Assembly (NCBI GenBank): GCA_016707525.1 | Contig: JADJHP010000002.1 | Coordinates: forward strand, 194,501 to 258,500 | Origin: Ignavibacteriota bacterium | GTDB lineage: Bacteria > Bacteroidota > Ignavibacteria > UBA10030 > UBA6906 | DNA length: 64,000 bases | Reading direction: 5' to 3' | In this document: positions 8,604-17,600 of the stretch, piece after piece | Position numbering within the stretch: position 1 is the stretch's first letter | Layout: every line of letters starts with the position of its first letter | Translations under genes and position numbers: made by a program | The notes under the pieces: generated by a model | Databases searched by the model: none | What the model was told of the DNA's origin: nothing | The model's input: only the letters and a program-made list of their open reading frames with translations

Positions 8604-10444
8604 TGCAGTTCTTCACGCGACTCTTCCGGCATCCTCTTGTGCCTGGCGCTGCCATTGCGGCGTGTGCCCTGGTTGTCTACGTCCGGACCTTGCTGCCGGG
8701 CATCGGGTTCATTGACAGCGGGGAGCTCGTGACCGTCGTGCATTCGCTCGGGATCGCGCACCCGACCGGCTATCCGCTGTTCACGCTTGTGGGGTGGGTG
8801 TTCGCGCATCTCCCGTTCGGAGGGGAGGAGGCGTATCGTCTGAATGTCATGGCCGCGATCCTCTGTGCGCTCTCGCTCATCTTCTATTATAGGGTCGCGC
8901 AGATGATCCTTGCGGGGCCGGCAAAGAAGATGCAGGTGCCCGTGGAGATCGTTCAGGCTGCGGCCGCGGGAGGTGTGCTTTTCCTTGCGTTCTCGCGGAC
9001 CTTCTGGGTCCAGGCCCTTGCCGTTGAGGTCTATTCGCTGCACATCCTGATGATCTCGCTTGTCCTGGTGCTCGTGCTGGAGGCCCGTGCGAAGGGTTCG
9101 CAGGTGCTCTGGATCCTTGCGTCGTTCGTGCTCGGGCTCAGTTTCACCAACCACATGACCACGATCCTCCTGGTGCCGGGAGTACTGTATTTCTACGGGA
9201 CCTCGATCGGTAGCTGGCGGGGGATGGTGCGAGGGGTGCTCCGGCTTGTCCCGGCGTTCGTCCTCGGATTGTCCGTGTATCTCTATTTGCCGTTGCGGGC
9301 ATCGGCCTCGCCGGTATGCAACTGGGGGGACCCCTCGTCTCCGGGGCGCTTTCTTTCGCACCTGAGTGGCAAGCAATACCGGGTGTGGATCTTCTCGTCG
9401 ACGGAAGTGGCCATGAAGCACCTCGGTGCTTTCGTGCAGGGGATCCCGGGCGAGTTCGCGGTTGCCGGCCTGGTATTCGGTGTGATCGGCTTCATTGCGC
9501 TCTGGATGAAGGACAGGCAGATCGCGGCGGGCACGTTGATCATGTTCGTGGTGTGTGTGCTGTATGCGATCAATTATGACATCCAGGATATCGATTCGTA
9601 CTATCTGCTCGCGTACATCTGTGTGGGAATGTGGGCGGCCGCGGGTCTTCTGGTGGCGGGGGGGTGGTTGGTGCGGGCGATCGGGATGCCCTGGCGGGTC
9701 GTTGGCGCACTGATGGTGGTTGCCGGATCGCTGCCATGCGCCGTGCACTATCGGGCAGTTGATGGGTCATCGGATCATCTTGTGGAGGATTACACCGCGA
9801 ACATGTTCGCATCGCTGCAGCCCGGGGCGCTGGTACTGTCGTATCAATGGGACTACTGGGTATCGGCGTCGTACTATGTGCAGGAGGTGCGTCGGGAGCG
9901 GCGGGATGTGCTGGTGATCGACAAGGAGTTGTTGCGTCGGTCGTGGTATTTGAAGGAACTTGCGGCAAAGGCGCCGGTGTTCATGGAGAAGGTTGCCATG
10001 GAGGTGGATCTTTTCGGGCGGGAGCTGGCGAAGTTCGAGCAGGGGGTACCATACGACGGGCAGGTGATCGAGGCGCGGTACGTGGGGATGATCCGTGCGA
10101 TGATCGCCAGGGGGATGGAGGAGCGGGCGGTGTATGTGACGTCGGAGATCGAACCGGAGTTCACGGCCGGGATGGTGCGGGTGCCGGAGGGGTTGGCGAT
10201 GCGGGTGGTTGCGGACACGCTGTTTCATCCGACGCCGTTGAAGGAGTTCCGGGCGAGGCCAAATGCGAGGGGGGGGCGGCTTGAGGACATGATCTGGCGG
10301 CTGTACGGGGGTGCGTATCTTGCCCGGGGGGATTATTATCTTCTGCATGGGCTTGCGGAAGAGGCAAAAAATGCCTATCTTTGGGGGATTTCGATGGATC
10401 CAACCTCGATGGAACTGCGGTCACGGCTTTCCGGCCTCCGCTGA
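8600..10444 (+). CDS. DUF2723 family polytopic membrane protein (GT-C-like)
   Basis: 614 aa. The N-terminal signature FIDSGELVTVVHSLGIAHPTGYPLFTL (residues about 35-61, quoted here only to locate it: key residues SGEL, AHP, GYPLF) is the hallmark of DUF2723, the bacterial relatives of TMEM260, a GT-C-fold protein O-mannosyltransferase in animals. About ten to eleven hydrophobic helices fill residues 12-390, followed by a soluble C-terminal region of about 220 aa. A lipid-linked sugar donor and a transferase role are inferred, not shown. The ATG overlaps the glnE stop; whether the coupling is functional is unclear. A second ATG directly follows the first. Confidence 0.85.
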   Translation: MMQFFTRLFRHPLVPGAAIAACALVVYVRTLLPGIGFIDSGELVTVVHSLGIAHPTGYPLFTLVGWVFAHLPFGGEEAYRLNVMAAILCALSLIFYYRVAQMILAGPAKKMQVPVEIVQAAAAGGVLFLAFSRTFWVQALAVEVYSLHILMISLVLVLVLEARAKGSQVLWILASFVLGLSFTNHMTTILLVPGVLYFYGTSIGSWRGMVRGVLRLVPAFVLGLSVYLYLPLRASASPVCNWGDPSSPGRFLSHLSGKQYRVWIFSSTEVAMKHLGAFVQGIPGEFAVAGLVFGVIGFIALWMKDRQIAAGTLIMFVVCVLYAINYDIQDIDSYYLLAYICVGMWAAAGLLVAGGWLVRAIGMPWRVVGALMVVAGSLPCAVHYRAVDGSSDHLVEDYTANMFASLQPGALVLSYQWDYWVSASYYVQEVRRERRDVLVIDKELLRRSWYLKELAAKAPVFMEKVAMEVDLFGRELAKFEQGVPYDGQVIEARYVGMIRAMIARGMEERAVYVTSEIEPEFTAGMVRVPEGLAMRVVADTLFHPTPLKEFRARPNARGGRLEDMIWRLYGGAYLARGDYYLLHGLAEEAKNAYLWGISMDPTSMELRSRLSGLR

Positions 10445-10474
10445 TCTTTCTTCTGTTTTCCCACACATTTGTAG

Positions 10475-10502
10475 TTGACTATTTGTAAAAGTTTCTTATA
10501 TT
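10475..10502 (+). promoter_or_regulatory. Promoter of the tRNA-rpmG-secE-nusG cluster
   Basis: TTGACT (10475-10480) and TATATT (10497-10502) are 16 bp apart in an AT-rich stretch between the DUF2723 gene and the first tRNA. About 65 nt of leader precede tRNA-Thr. Nothing else of note is seen in the 131-bp intergenic region. Confidence 0.65.
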
Positions 10503-10575
10503 ACTGTGCTTAGCCGTCAAAGGAAGCCCGTAGTCATCTCGCAAGAGTCGGGGATGACGAAGGGGTGTTTTGTCT

Positions 10576-10648
10576 GCTGGCGTAGCTCAATCGGTAGAGC
10601 AGCTGATTTGTAATCAGCAGGTTGCGGGTTCGAGTCCCATCGCCAGCT
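10576..10648 (+). tRNA. tRNA-Thr (anticodon TGT)
   Basis: A complete cloverleaf: acceptor arms GCTGGCG / CGCCAGC, D arm GCTC..GAGC, anticodon stem GCTGA/TCAGC with loop TTTGTAA (anticodon TGT), T arm with GGTTCGAGTCC. Discriminator T; no CCA is encoded. It is the first gene of a four-tRNA cluster. Confidence 0.95.
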
Positions 10649-10685
10649 CTGGGATGTGGAAGGGTGGTACTGATCTTTGTGTATC

Positions 10686-10768
10686 GGGCAGGTAGCGAAG
10701 CGGTCAAACGCAACAGACTGTAAATCTGTCGGCTTCGGCCTTCGGAGGTTCGAATCCTTCCCTGCCCA
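10686..10768 (+). tRNA. tRNA-Tyr (anticodon GTA)
   Basis: Class II tRNA of 83 nt. Acceptor arms GGGCAGG / CCTGCCC, anticodon loop CTGTAAA (GTA), a long variable arm built on GGCTTCGGCC, and T loop GGTTCGAATCC. Discriminator A, as expected for bacterial tRNA-Tyr. Confidence 0.95.
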
Positions 10769-10786
10769 CGGATGAATTAAGAATTG

Positions 10787-10808
10787 AGAACTAAGAATTC
10801 TTAGTTCT
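10787..10808 (+). repeat. 22-bp perfect palindrome between tRNA genes
   Basis: Arms AGAACTAAG and CTTAGTTCT flank a central AATT, so the whole 22 bp is a perfect dyad able to form a 9-bp hairpin. It lies in an AT-rich spacer between tRNA-Tyr and tRNA-Gly, preceded by the similar words GAATTAAGAATTG. It may be an RNA-processing signal or a small mobile palindromic repeat. Confidence 0.5.
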
Positions 10809-10868
10809 TCATTGGAAGCAGAAGCGGGGTTGGTCGCGGTGAAAGTGTGTTGGCAGATGTGGCGTACC

Positions 10869-10941
10869 GCGGGAGTAACTCAGTTGGTAGAGTCACAGCC
10901 TTCCAAGCTGTTGGTCGCGGGTTCGAGTCCCGTCTCCCGCT
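10869..10941 (+). tRNA. tRNA-Gly (anticodon TCC)
   Basis: Acceptor arms GCGGGAG / CTCCCGC, D arm with CTCAGTTGGTAGAG, anticodon loop CTTCCAA (TCC), T loop GGTTCGAGTCC, discriminator T. It lies 100 bp after tRNA-Tyr and 21 bp before the second tRNA-Thr. Confidence 0.95.
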
Positions 10942-10962
10942 CGAGGTTGGTGTGAAGTTGTT

Positions 10963-11035
<73 letters not shown>

Positions 11036-11095
11036 CAAGCGCGTGGCACGCAGCCCGCGTGAACCCTGCGTCAAAGATAGAGACCCGAGGACCCA

Positions 11096-11245
11096 GTGAG
11101 AGACATCATCACGTTGGAATGCACGGACTGCAAGCGCCGGAACTACTCCACGACCAAGAACAAGAAGAAGCAGTCGGGCCGCGTGGAGCACAAGAAGTAT
11201 TGCCGTTGGTGCAGCAAGCACACGACGCACAAAGAGACGCGCTGA
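11096..11245 (+). CDS. rpmG: Ribosomal protein bL33
   Basis: 49 aa from a GTG start with CGAGGAC about 4 nt upstream, read directly from the sequence between tRNA-Thr and tRNA-Trp. The translation RDIITLECTDCKRRNYSTTK, then a Lys-rich stretch and KYCRWCSKHTTHKETR, is typical of bL33. Two Cys pairs (CTDC, CRWC) mark the zinc-binding form. It belongs to the 50S subunit near the E site. The gene sits where tuf is found in many bacteria, between tRNA-Thr and tRNA-Trp/secE. Confidence 0.93.
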   Translation: MRDIITLECTDCKRRNYSTTKNKKKQSGRVEHKKYCRWCSKHTTHKETR

Positions 11246-11291
11246 TCCCGGCCGGGGCCTGTACGGGCCATGACGGGTCGGTGTACGCCAC

Positions 11292-11365
11292 ACGTCAGTA
11301 GCTCAATTGGCTAGAGCAGCGGTCTCCAAAACCGCAGGTTGGGGGTTCAAGTCCCTCCTGACGTG
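11292..11365 (+). tRNA. tRNA-Trp (anticodon CCA)
   Basis: Acceptor arms ACGTCAG / CTGACGT, D arm GCTC..GAGC, anticodon stem GCGGT/ACCGC with loop CTCCAAA (CCA), T arm with GGGTTCAAGTCCC, discriminator G as usual for tRNA-Trp. The position just before secE is the widespread bacterial arrangement. Confidence 0.94.
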
Positions 11366-11382
11366 CAAAACATAATTATCCG

Positions 11383-11403
11383 TTATCCATGATCCATGGA
11401 TAA
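11383..11403 (+). repeat. Inverted repeat upstream of secE
   Basis: Arms TTATCCATG and CATGGATAA are perfect 9-bp complements with a 3-nt loop ATC, in an AT-rich spacer that also repeats ATCCAT/ATGGAT words. It follows tRNA-Trp by 17 bp and may aid 3' processing of the tRNA or act as a partial attenuator before secE. Confidence 0.45.
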
Positions 11404-11431
11404 TGGATCATGTGAAAAAGGGGTCACGCCC

Positions 11432-11614
11432 ATGAAAGATAAGATCATTGGATTCTTCACCGACGTGGTGAAGGAGATGAAGAAGGTCACCTGGCCGAAG
11501 AAAGATGATCTGCGCGATTCGACGGTCATCGTTCTGGTGGTCTGCCTCATCATCGCCGGCTTCGTCTACGCGGTCGACGCGGGGGTCACCCTGATTCTCC
11601 AGCAGATCCTGTAA
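11432..11614 (+). CDS. secE: Protein translocase subunit SecE
   Basis: 60 aa from the ATG at 11432, which has AAAAAGGGG about 11 nt upstream. The upstream in-frame ATG at 11396 lies inside the inverted-repeat spacer and adds unrelated residues. An amphipathic helix with the conserved KEMKKVTWPKKDDL is followed by one transmembrane helix (VIVLVVCLIIAGFVYAVDAGV), which is the minimal single-span SecE. It clamps SecY in the SecYEG channel. The order tRNA-Trp, secE, nusG, rplK is standard. Confidence 0.95.
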   Translation: MKDKIIGFFTDVVKEMKKVTWPKKDDLRDSTVIVLVVCLIIAGFVYAVDAGVTLILQQIL

Positions 11615-11629
11615 GGGAAGGGGCGAGCG

Positions 11630-12163
11630 GTGGACAAGAAATGGTACGTGGTGCGGACGTATTCGGGCCACGAAAATAAGGTCAAACTGGCCCTCGAGAA
11701 CGAGGTCTTGCAGTCCAATCTCGGCGAGAAGATCACCGCCGTGATCGTGCCGTCCGAGAAGGTGTTCGAGGTGAAGGACGGCAAGAAGAAGAGCAAGACG
11801 CGGACGTTCTTCCCGGGCTATATCCTTGTCGAAGCGGTCATGGACAAGGCGACCCAGCATGTGATCCTGAACACGCCCTCGGTGATCAGCTTCGTCGGGC
11901 CGAAGAACACGCCTGCGCCGCTGCAGCCGATCGAAGTACGCCGGCTGATCGGCAAGATCGAGGAGCGCAAGGATGTCGAAGTGCTGGAGGTCCCGTTCCG
12001 TGTCGGCGACGCGGTGAAGGTGATCGACGGCCCGTTCAACAATTTCAGCGGCTTCGTGCAGGAAGTGGCCGAAGAGAAGATGAAGCTGAAGGTGATGGTG
12101 TCCATCTTCGGGCGGAAGACGCCGGTGGAGTTGGACTTCAGCCAGGTGGAACTCGAAAAGTAG
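11630..12163 (+). CDS. nusG: Transcription termination/antitermination factor NusG
   Basis: 177 aa with a GTG start preceded by AAGGGAAGGGGCG. The N-terminal NGN domain (KKWYVVRTYSGHENKV, then TFFPGYILVEAV) and the C-terminal KOW domain (residues about 122-177, VGDAVKVIDGPFNNFSGFVQEV) are both complete. It binds the RNA polymerase clamp and links polymerase to Rho or to the ribosome. It is followed 31 bp later by rplK. Confidence 0.97.
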   Translation: MDKKWYVVRTYSGHENKVKLALENEVLQSNLGEKITAVIVPSEKVFEVKDGKKKSKTRTFFPGYILVEAVMDKATQHVILNTPSVISFVGPKNTPAPLQPIEVRRLIGKIEERKDVEVLEVPFRVGDAVKVIDGPFNNFSGFVQEVAEEKMKLKVMVSIFGRKTPVELDFSQVELEK

Positions 12164-12194
12164 TGATTGATCATTTCGTAGAAGGCACGTTGTC

Positions 12195-12620
12195 ATGAAA
12201 AAGATCGTTGGGTTTGTGAAGCTGCAGATCCCCGCCGGCCAGGCCAACCCTGCGCCGCCGGTCGGTCCCGCCCTCGGCCAGAAGGGCGTGAACATCATGG
12301 AGTTCTGCAAGCAGTTCAATGCGCGGACGCAAAAAGAAGCCGGGATGATCATCCCCGTGGTGATCACGGTGTTCTCGGACAAGTCGTTCACCTTCATCAC
12401 GAAGACTCCGCCGGCCGCCGTGTTGCTGTCGAAGGCTGCGAAGGTCGAAAAGGGCTCCGCGGAGTCCAATCGTACGAAGGTCGGCCGTGTGACGAAGAAG
12501 CAGGTACGTGAGATCGCGACGATCAAGATGCCCGACTTGAACGCGAACGATATTGAAGCGGCCATGAGCATGGTCGCCGGCACCGCCCGCAGCATGGGTC
12601 TGACGGTCGTCGAAGACTAA
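12195..12620 (+). CDS. rplK: Ribosomal protein uL11
   Basis: 141 aa, canonical length. The N-terminal IVGFVKLQIPAGQANPAPPVGPALGQKGVNI (proline-rich linker, key word PAGQANPAPPVGPALGQ) and the C-terminal rRNA-binding domain ending in SMVAGTARSMGLTVV are both present. It forms the GTPase-associated stalk base with 23S rRNA and L10. In E. coli the rplKA message is autoregulated by L1. Here rplA follows 77 bp later. Confidence 0.96.
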   Translation: MKKIVGFVKLQIPAGQANPAPPVGPALGQKGVNIMEFCKQFNARTQKEAGMIIPVVITVFSDKSFTFITKTPPAAVLLSKAAKVEKGSAESNRTKVGRVTKKQVREIATIKMPDLNANDIEAAMSMVAGTARSMGLTVVED

Positions 12621-12697
12621 GGGTTCGGCGTGTTCGCACGCCGGTGGGAGTTCGGCCATCCCGGACGATAATACCACACGATAAAGGCAACATCGCG

Positions 12698-13396
12698 ATG
12701 AAGATGAGCAAGCGTTACACCGCCTTGACCAAACAGGTGGATCAGGACAAGCTGTATTCGGTGGAAGAAGCCGTCGCCAAAGTCAAGGCGACCGCGACCG
12801 CCAAGTTCGTTGAATCGATCGACATCGCCATCCGTCTGGGCGTCGATCCGAAAAAGGCCGACCAGGCCGTGCGCGGTACCGTGGCCCTGCCGCATGGCAT
12901 CGGCCGTGAGGTGCGCGTCCTCGTCATGGCCCGCCCGCCCCGCGATGAAGAAGCAAGGGCAGCCGGGGCAGACCATGCCGGATTGGCGGAATACGTCCAG
13001 AAGATCCAGGCCGGATGGGCCGATGTGGACGTTATCATCGCTACGCCGGATGTGATGGGCGAGGTCGGTAAACTGGGCAAGATCCTCGGGCCCCGGGGCC
13101 TGATGCCCAATCCGAAGAGTGGCACGGTGACGCAGGATGTTGCGAAGGCCGTGAAAGAAGTGAAGGCCGGCAAGATTGAGTTCCGTGTGGACAAGGCCGG
13201 CATCCTGCATTCGAGCGTCGGGAAGGCGAGCTTCGAACCCAAGGCGCTTGCAGACAATATTCATGCGTTCATCAATGCGGTCAACCGCCTCCGTCCGCCG
13301 ACGGCGAAGGGAACGTATATCAGGAGCATTCACCTCTCCAGTACGATGGGTATCGGAGTGGAAGTTGATCGCACAGCGCATACCGTGCATCAATAA
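12698..13396 (+). CDS. rplA: Ribosomal protein uL1
   Basis: 232 aa from the ATG at 12698 (MKMSKRYTAL); the in-frame start at 12644 is in the intergenic spacer. The family motifs VDLAIRLGVDPKKADQ-like (here IDIAIRLGVDPKKADQAVRG), LGKILGPRGLMPNPKSGTV and the C-terminal TAKGTYIRSIHLSSTMG-like segment are intact. It forms the L1 stalk of the large subunit and is a translational repressor of its own operon in E. coli. A 112-bp leader-like spacer separates it from rplJ. Confidence 0.96.
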   Translation: MKMSKRYTALTKQVDQDKLYSVEEAVAKVKATATAKFVESIDIAIRLGVDPKKADQAVRGTVALPHGIGREVRVLVMARPPRDEEARAAGADHAGLAEYVQKIQAGWADVDVIIATPDVMGEVGKLGKILGPRGLMPNPKSGTVTQDVAKAVKEVKAGKIEFRVDKAGILHSSVGKASFEPKALADNIHAFINAVNRLRPPTAKGTYIRSIHLSSTMGIGVEVDRTAHTVHQ

Positions 13397-13508
13397 GAAC
13401 AAGTGTTACGCACTCACTAATCAACTGCTGCGCGTTCATTGCCCGGGGGGTATCACCGGGGCTTCTCTCTCATCGCGCACATACCTCCCGTGAGGTAGGA
13501 AGGACGTA
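13397..13508 (+). promoter_or_regulatory. rplJ leader, probable ribosomal-protein autoregulatory region
   Basis: This 112-bp spacer between rplA and rplJ contains a hairpin CCCGG/CCGGG (13442-13460) and a second one TACCTC-CCGT-GAGGTA (13482-13497) that abuts the AGGAAGG ribosome-binding site. Position and structure fit the L10 leader bound by L10-L12 in many bacteria. The consensus L10-leader kink-turn was not confirmed by eye. Confidence 0.5.
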
Positions 13509-14030
13509 ATGAAACGTACGGAGAAAGAACAGATCATCGCCGATGTGGCGGAGGTCGCGGGCCGTGCGCACGGGATGTTCTTCACCGACTTCAGCGGTCT
13601 GACCGTGGAGCAGGCGACGGAATTGCGTCGTGAGCTCCGGAAGTCCGGTATCGACTATGTCGTCGCGAAGAACACCCTGATCCGGAAGGCACTCGAGCAG
13701 CTGGGCGGATACGATAAGGTATTCCCCGGCCTCAAAGGCCCGACGGGTGTCGCATTCTCGTTTGACGATCCGGTCGCACCCGCGAAGATCATTCAGAAGT
13801 TCAGCGACAAGCACAAAAAGCTCAAGCTGAAGATCTGCGTGATCGAGCGCGAAGTGTACGACGGCTCCCGTCTGGCAGAGATCGCCCTGATCCCGTCGCG
13901 TGGTGAAGTGATCTCGGGTATCCTGGGCAGCATCAACGCGCCGCTCGCCGGCGTCCCGGGTACCGTGAACGCCGTCATCCGTGAACTGGTCAGCGTCATT
14001 GACGAACTCGGCAAAAAGAAGGCCGCCTGA
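13509..14030 (+). CDS. rplJ: Ribosomal protein uL10
   Basis: 173 aa with AGGAAGG upstream. The N-terminal KRTEKEQIIADVAEVAGRA, the central FFTDFSGLTVEQATELRRELRKSGIDYVVAKNTL (key words TVEQATELRRELR, VAKNTL) and the C-terminal helix that binds L12 dimers are present. It anchors the L7/L12 stalk to 23S rRNA. rplL follows 48 bp later in the standard rplJL order. Confidence 0.96.
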   Translation: MKRTEKEQIIADVAEVAGRAHGMFFTDFSGLTVEQATELRRELRKSGIDYVVAKNTLIRKALEQLGGYDKVFPGLKGPTGVAFSFDDPVAPAKIIQKFSDKHKKLKLKICVIEREVYDGSRLAEIALIPSRGEVISGILGSINAPLAGVPGTVNAVIRELVSVIDELGKKKAA

Positions 14031-14078
14031 GTTCCAGCAACGATAGTGAAACGAGAAGAATAATCAAGGAGACACATC

Positions 14079-14453
14079 ATGTCAGCAGTTGCCGAGATCG
14101 TAGAGAAAATTGAAAAACTGACCCTGCTCGAAGCGGTGGAACTGAAGAAGGCCCTCGAGGACAAGTTCGGCGTGACCGCCGCAGCCCCGATGATGATGGC
14201 CGGTGCCGCACCCGCCGCAGCAGCAGCCGCCGTCGAAGAGAAGACCGAATTCACGGTCGTCCTGAAGGAAGCCGGTGCCCAGAAGATCAACGTGATCAAG
14301 GTCGTCCGCGCTGCCACGGGCCTCGGCCTGAAGGAAGCAAAGGATCTGGTGGACGGTGCACCGAAGCCGATCAAGGAATCCATCTCCAAGGACGATGCGG
14401 AGAAGCTGAAGAAGGAGCTCGAAGAAGCCGGAGCATCGGTCGAGCTGAAGTAA
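14079..14453 (+). CDS. rplL: Ribosomal protein bL12 (L7/L12)
   Basis: 124 aa with AAGGAGACACATC before the ATG. The N-terminal dimerisation domain (IVEKIEKLTLLEAVELKKALEDKFGV), an Ala/Pro/Met hinge (residues about 41-54) and the C-terminal domain (EFTVVLKEAGAQKINVIKVVR, LGLKEAKDLVDGAP) are canonical. It is the multicopy stalk protein that recruits GTPase translation factors. The stop is followed by a 245-bp gap before rpoB. Confidence 0.97.
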   Translation: MSAVAEIVEKIEKLTLLEAVELKKALEDKFGVTAAAPMMMAGAAPAAAAAAVEEKTEFTVVLKEAGAQKINVIKVVRAATGLGLKEAKDLVDGAPKPIKESISKDDAEKLKKELEEAGASVELK

Positions 14454-14698
14454 GCAGGTAGTCCCCGGGGCTGACCGGCCCGCGTGAGCACCTCCGACGT
14501 TCCGGAACGGAGGGGATGCTGACGGCAGGCCGGTACGCCCTGGATTGTAACACACGGTCGGGTGAACCGCGTTATGTCTCTGACAACATTCTGTCGTACC
14601 CACAAGCAGGCCCTCTCCGTGTGGCTTGCTGTTTCTGTTTTTAGCGGTACGTGTGTCCCCGATGCCGTACACCAGACACTGACCAAGGAGTGGCGCTC
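14454..14698 (+). promoter_or_regulatory. rplL-rpoB intergenic region with hairpin
   Basis: No gene is seen in these 245 bp. A hairpin CCTCCG/CGGAGG (14491-14513) encloses the palindrome TTCCGGAA, and a longer imperfect pairing of GACCGGCC with GGCCGGTAC-like sequence flanks it. In E. coli this gap carries an attenuator and an RNase III site that adjust rpoBC relative to rplJL. A similar role here is inferred. AAGGAG at 14685-14690 serves rpoB. Confidence 0.4.
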
Positions 14699-17600
14699 TT
14701 GAAGAATCAAGCCAACAAGCGCATCTCGTTCGGCAAGATCCCGGAGATCATCGATGCACCCGATCTCCTGAATATCCAGCTCGAGTCGTGGGAGAGTTTT
14801 CTGCAGGCCGATGCGGCACCCGCACGGCGGAAGAACCGCGGGCTGCAGGCCGTGTTCAAGATGAACTTCCCGGTGACCGACGCCCGCGAGAATTTCCTCC
14901 TCGAGTTCGTCGAGTACTACGTGGAGAAGCCGAAATACGCCGTCCCCGAGTGCGTCGAACGCGGCCTCACGTACGCCGTGCCGGTGAAGGCCAAACTGCG
15001 CCTGTCGCAGAAGGCCGAGGACGGGAAGAGCTTCATCAATACCATCGAACAGGACGTCTATCTCGGCAATCTGCCGACGATGACGAACAAGGGAACGTTC
15101 ATCATCAACGGCGCCGAGCGCGTCGTGGTGAGCCAGCTGCATCGTTCCCCGGGCGTGTTCTTCAGTGAATCCATGCACCCGAATGGGACGCCGATCTATT
15201 CCGCGCGCATCATCCCGTTCCGCGGATCGTGGGTCGAGTTCACGACCGACATCAACAACGTGATGTATGCGTACATCGACCGGAAGAAGAAGTTCCCGGT
15301 CACGACGCTCCTCCGCGCGCTGGGGTACTCGTCCGACGACGAGATCCTCACCCTCTTCAACCTCGTGGAAGAAGTGGATGTCGCCAAGGCCGACCTCGAA
15401 ACCTACGAGGGACGGATGATCTGCAGCGACGTCGTGGACCGCAAGACCGGCGAGATCTTCCTCAACAAGGATACCCGCCTCGATGCCGAGATCATCAAGC
15501 GCATCAAGAAGGCCGGCGTCAAGAAGATCCGCCTCCTGCAACAGCAGGGGAACGAAGAATCCGTCATCGCCAAGACCATCCTCAAGGACAGCGTCCGGTC
15601 CGAAGAGGATGCCCTCACGGCCATCTACAAGCAGCTCCGCTCGGGCGATGCGCCCGATCTGGAGACCGCCAAGACCCTCATCGACCGCCTCTTCTTCAAC
15701 GAGAAGCGGTACGATCTCGGTGATGTGGGACGCTATCGTATCAACAGCAAGCTGGGGCTCGACATTCCGGTGTCGACCACCACGCTGACGAAGGGCGACA
15801 TCATCGCGATCATCAATTACCTCATCGAACTGCAGCAGAAGAAGCGCGCGGTCGATGATATCGATCATCTCGGCAACCGCCGTGTCCGCACGGTGGGCGA
15901 GCAGATCGCCGGACAGTTCAACATCGGTCTGGCCCGCATGGCCCGCACGATCCGCGAGCGGATGAACGTGCGCGACAGCGAGAATCTGACGCCGCAGGAT
16001 ATGGTCAATGCCCGCACGATCAGCAGCGTGATCAATGCGTTCTTCGGGACGAACCCCCTCTCGCAGTTCATGGACCAGACCAATCCTCTGGCCGAGCTGA
16101 CGAACAAGCGCCGCATGTCGGCCCTTGGACCGGGTGGCCTGACCCGCGAGCGCGCCGGGTTCGAGGTGCGCGACGTGCACTATACGCATTACGGCCGCCT
16201 CTGCCCCATCGAGACGCCGGAAGGCCCGAACATCGGTCTGATCTCCTCGCTCTGTATCCATGCCCGCGTCAACGAGTTCGGGTTCATCGAGACCCCGTAT
16301 CGCCGCGTGGTCAAGGGGCGGGTGCTGGACGAGATCGAGTTCCTGACGGCAGAACAGGAAGAGAACCTGACGGTCGCCCAGGCGAATGCGCCGCTGGATA
16401 CCCGCGGCAATTTCCAGATGGAACGCGTCAAGGCCCGCTTCCAGAGCGACTTCCCCGTCGTGAAGCCGGACGAGGTCAATTACATGGACGTGGCGCCGAA
16501 CCAGATCGTGAGCGCGGCGGCGGCACTGATCCCGTTCCTCGAGCACGACGATGCGAACCGCGCCCTCATGGGTTCGAACATGCAGCGCCAGGCGGTGCCG
16601 CTCCTCCGTCCGGAAGCCCCGATCGTGGGCACGGGACTCGAGGAGAAGATCGCCCGCGATGCGCGCGCCCTCACGGTCGCGGAGCGCAACGGTATCGTGA
16701 CGTATGTCGACGCCGACCGCATCATGGTCGAGTACGACATCGACGAGAACAGCACCGAGGCGCTCATTTCCTTCGAGGACAAGCGCCGCGTGGAGTATCC
16801 GCTCACGAAGTTCTTCCGGACCAACCAGGACACCTGCATCAACCAGCGTGCCGTGGTGAAGCCGGGCGACCGCGTGCGGAAGGGTGACGTGCTGGCAGAC
16901 GGCGCAGCGACGGAAGGCGGCGAGCTCGCGCTCGGACGCAACGTCGTGGTGGCGTTCATGCCGTGGAACGGGTACAACTTTGAAGATGCCATCATCGTCA
17001 GCGAGAAGATGGTGTCGAACGATGTCTTCACCTCGATCCATATCGAGGAGTTCGAACTGCAGGTCCGCGACACCAAGCGTGGCGAAGAAGAACTGACCCG
17101 GGAGATCCCGAACGTCAGCGAAGAGGCCACGAAGGACCTGGACGAGAACGGCATCATCCGCATCGGCGCCGAAGTGGTGGAAGGCGACATCCTGATCGGC
17201 AAGATCACGCCGAAGGGTGAATCCGATCCGACGCCGGAAGAGAAGCTGCTGAAGGCGATCTTCGGCGAGAAGGCGGGCGATGTGAAGGATGCGTCGCTGA
17301 AAGCGCCTCCGGGCATGAAGGGCGTGGTCATCAACACCAAGCTCTTCAGCCGCAAGAAGAAGGACGCCGAGTCCAAGAAAGAGGACAAGAAGCGGAGCGA
17401 TGCTCTCGATCGCCAGCGCCGCAAGATGCTGGCCGAACTGCGCGAACGCCTTGCGTCCAAGCTGGGCATCCTGCTGGACGAGGAGAAGTCGGTCGGCGTG
17501 CGCGACAATGACGGGAACATGGTGTTCCGCAGCGGGACGACCTTCCGCCGCGACACCTTTGAGTCCTATGAGGACCTGGAAAAGCTGGACCACACGAAGG

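Noticed and set aside
6411..9748. Long minus-strand frames opposite glnE and the DUF2723 gene
   Set aside because: No motifs, His/Arg-rich composition, and full overlap with clearly coding plus-strand genes.
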